Below, piece after piece: positions 7,121 to 8,613 of a DNA stretch of 8,613 nucleotides. Origin of the DNA: Chitinophagales bacterium (GTDB lineage Bacteria > Bacteroidota > Bacteroidia > Chitinophagales > CAIODY01); assembly GCA_023251415.1 (NCBI GenBank), contig JAHEYX010000113.1, positions 1-8,613 on the forward strand, in the 5' to 3' direction. Both the position numbers and the translations under genes were made by a program. The first letter of the stretch is position 1. Every line of letters starts with the position of its first letter. A model generated the notes under the pieces. The model was not told the DNA's origin and did no database searches. It was given only the letters and a program-made list of their open reading frames with translations.

Positions 7121-7142
7121 TGAATTTGTAAGCTAAAATTCA
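7121..7142. promoter_or_regulatory. AT-rich dyad in the fbp/cytochrome b divergent region
   Basis: TGAATTT (7121-7127) and AAATTCA (7136-7142) form a perfect 7-bp inverted repeat with an 8-base spacer. It lies between the divergent start codons at 7044 and 7219, just upstream of the putative fbp -33 box. It could be a protein-binding site, but AT-rich dyads of this size arise often by chance. Confidence 0.25.
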
Positions 7143-7166
7143 GCGACTTGCACAACCGATAAGAGT

Positions 7167-7184
7167 ACGCATTGTGCTATGCGT
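7167..7184. promoter_or_regulatory. Operator-like dyad upstream of the cytochrome b gene
   Basis: ACGCAT (7167-7172) and ATGCGT (7179-7184) are perfect inverted half-sites separated by six bases. The site ends 34 bases before the ATG at 7219, a position suitable for a transcription factor acting on that gene. No regulator is identified, and the half-sites do not match the CRP or FNR consensus. Confidence 0.3.
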
Positions 7185-7218
7185 TAGGATTCTACAACAG
7201 AACTACTATCTTCGTTAA

Positions 7219-7875
7219 ATGAAAAAGCTGATTCTTAAGCATGCATTAGCAACACGTTGGATGCATTGGATAAACTTTCCCTTGTTAGGTTTGATGATTT
7301 GGAGTGGTTTACTCATTTACTGGGCCAATCGAATTTATGCCATCAAAATCGGCAACTATACTGTTCTTAAATTTTTCCCGAATTGGTTTTATAACTTTTT
7401 TCACATTCCATATCATTTGGCAGAAGGTATGGCTTGGCATTTTGCGGTGATGTGGTTGTTTTTCCTCAACGGTATTGCTTACGTTGTTTATACGTTATGG
7501 AGTGGGGAATGGCGATTATTGGTGCCCGGAAAAGGGGCCTTGAAAGAAGCTTTTCAAGTTGTACTGTTCGATTTAAAATTACGTAAGACTCCATTACCCG
7601 AAAAAAAATACAATGCGGCGCAACAAATTGCCTACACCTTGATTATTGTAATGGGAATATTATCTGTCATCAGTGGAATTGCCATCTTTAAGCCGGTGCA
7701 AGTAAAATGGATAACCGCATTATGTGGCGGTTATGAAGCAGCTCGAGTAATTCACTTTGTGCTTACTATCGGGTATTTGGTGTTTTTTGTAATTCATTTG
7801 GCCATGGTGATTAAAGCGGGATGGAAAAATTTTATCGCCATGGTAAGTGGCTATGAATTAAAAGACGTAGAATAG
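7219..7875 (+). CDS. Cytochrome b561-like (Ni-hydrogenase cytochrome b type) membrane protein
   Basis: This 218-residue protein is a likely di-haem b-type cytochrome of the inner membrane that passes electrons between the quinone pool and a partner oxidoreductase. It has four hydrophobic helices at about 18-36, 73-96, 136-157 and 178-201. Candidate haem-ligand histidines are His16 (RWMHW, before helix 1), His62, His66 and His74 (before and in helix 2), and His179 and His193 in helix 4. The opening RWMHWINFPLLGLMIWSG fits the bacterial cytochrome b561/Ni-hydrogenase family. In Bacteroidota such genes often accompany a molybdopterin-dependent oxidoreductase, but none follows here: the next gene is hmgA and fbp is divergent, so its partner is unknown. 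No Shine-Dalgarno is seen; TATCTTCG at 7207-7214 is one base off the -7 box but would leave almost no leader. The family assignment is good; the partner and substrate are not known. Confidence 0.85.
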   Translation: MKKLILKHALATRWMHWINFPLLGLMIWSGLLIYWANRIYAIKIGNYTVLKFFPNWFYNFFHIPYHLAEGMAWHFAVMWLFFLNGIAYVVYTLWSGEWRLLVPGKGALKEAFQVVLFDLKLRKTPLPEKKYNAAQQIAYTLIIVMGILSVISGIAIFKPVQVKWITALCGGYEAARVIHFVLTIGYLVFFVIHLAMVIKAGWKNFIAMVSGYELKDVE

Positions 7876-7903
7876 AATTTTTTAGAAGTCATAAAGCTAT
7901 TTT

Positions 7904-7911
7904 TATCTTTG
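7904..7911 (+). promoter_or_regulatory. Bacteroidota-type -7 promoter box of hmgA
   Basis: TATCTTTG matches TAnnTTTG exactly and ends 19 bases before the hmgA ATG. A weak -33 candidate, TTTA (7881-7884), lies 19 bases upstream. The box sits in the 55-base gap after the cytochrome b stop, suggesting hmgA is transcribed on its own even though the two genes are collinear. Confidence 0.65.
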
Positions 7912-7930
7912 TAAAAAAAGCACCACTAAC

Positions 7931-8613
7931 ATGCCACATTATAAGAGTTTAGGACAAATACCTCATAAACGACACACCCAGTTTCGTAAACCGGATGGCG
8001 GACTTTATGCTGAACAATTATTTAGTACTGAAGGATTTTCATCCAATTATTCGTTGCTGTATCATTGCCATCCGCCAACCGAAATTTTAGAAGCCGGCAA
8101 TCCAATAGCTGTTGCACCTAAAAAAGCAGCTCAACAACCCTTGCGTCACCGTTGTCTTGAAACTTTTAAAGTTAAGCCGGCTGCCGATTTCTTAGCCAGT
8201 CGTACTTATTTGTTGATGAACAATGATGTATTAGTTGGTGTGGCCGCCCCTGAATCAGGTACAAGCGATTATTTTTACAAAAATGCAGATGCTGATGAAT
8301 TGCTGTTCATTCATGAAGGCGAGGGAACGCTTCATACCCAATACGGACAATTGCCATTTAGTTATGGTGATTATTTGGTTATACCGCGCGGCACCATCTA
8401 TCAAATTGAATTTAAAACAAGCGCAAATCGTTTATTGTTTGTAGAGTCGTATACGCCAATTCGTTTTCCAAAACGGTATTTGAGCACCTACGGGCAATTA
8501 ATGGAGCACGCGCCTTTTTGTGAACGTGATATTCGCGGCCCCGAGAATTTACAAACCATAGATAAACAAGGGCAGTTTCTAATTCAAATCAAGAAAGAAG
8601 GAATGTTGCATCC
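7931..8613 (+). CDS. hmgA: Homogentisate 1,2-dioxygenase (5' part)
   Basis: HmgA opens the aromatic ring of homogentisate with O2 and Fe2+ to give maleylacetoacetate, a central step of tyrosine and phenylalanine breakdown. The frame runs from ATG at 7931 to the window edge without a stop: 227 full codons plus two bases. The N-terminus MPHYKSLGQIPHKRHTQF followed by DGGLYAEQLFSTEGF matches the family opening. The first cupin-like part has DELLFIHEGEGTLHTQYG from residue 122, GDYLVIPRG from 146, and FPKRYLSTYGQL from 179, followed by MEHAPFCERDIRGPENL. The iron ligands (two His and one Glu, in the C-terminal third of the family) lie beyond the window, so catalytic competence cannot be checked. 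It has its own promoter box and no Shine-Dalgarno. Other genes of this pathway, such as hppD or fahA, may lie further right but are not visible. Confidence 0.93.
   Translation, partial: MPHYKSLGQIPHKRHTQFRKPDGGLYAEQLFSTEGFSSNYSLLYHCHPPTEILEAGNPIAVAPKKAAQQPLRHRCLETFKVKPAADFLASRTYLLMNNDVLVGVAAPESGTSDYFYKNADADELLFIHEGEGTLHTQYGQLPFSYGDYLVIPRGTIYQIEFKTSANRLLFVESYTPIRFPKRYLSTYGQLMEHAPFCERDIRGPENLQTIDKQGQFLIQIKKEGMLH

Noticed and set aside
8235..8444. 69-codon plus-strand frame
   Set aside because: It is out of frame within hmgA, whose own frame is open and carries family motifs through the region.

Overview
The window looks like a piece of a Bacteroidota (Bacteroidetes) chromosome. Three things point there: a large exported protein ending in a type IX secretion system (T9SS) C-terminal sorting domain; promoter boxes matching the TAnnTTTG -7 element of this phylum ahead of purH, fbp and hmgA; and start codons with no clear Shine-Dalgarno sequence. 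The DNA is AT-rich and codon use looks even across the genes. No mobile element, CRISPR array, tRNA or rRNA was seen.

Layout. Bases 1-297 hold the 3' end of a + strand gene for ribosomal protein L25 (CTC type) with a low-complexity Ala/Lys/Pro tail. A long perfect hairpin (314-350) separates it from the convergent minus-strand block. That block reads, in transcription order from the right: fbp (class 1 fructose-1,6-bisphosphatase, 7044-6043), a terminator, a T9SS-exported Asp-box beta-propeller protein (5902-3203), a 324-base gap with a chain of hairpins, dapA (2878-1982) and purH (1862-375). To the right of fbp, divergently on the + strand, are a four-helix cytochrome b561-like membrane protein (7219-7875) and the first 227 codons of hmgA, homogentisate 1,2-dioxygenase (7931 to the window edge), which has its own promoter.

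Functionally these are mostly independent metabolic genes rather than one pathway: gluconeogenesis (fbp), lysine/diaminopimelate synthesis (dapA), purine synthesis (purH), aromatic amino acid breakdown (hmgA), translation (L25) and probable membrane electron transfer (cytochrome b). Terminators and promoters between them suggest mostly single-gene transcription units.

I see no convincing new multi-gene system. The items most worth a second look are two REP-like hairpins with an identical loop and different, compensating stems (3002-3061), the T9SS propeller protein of unknown role, a Pro-to-Ser change in the FBPase metal-binding motif, and a dyad upstream of the cytochrome b gene. Several start codons are moved inward from the longest possible reading frame, on the basis of promoter or terminator positions.
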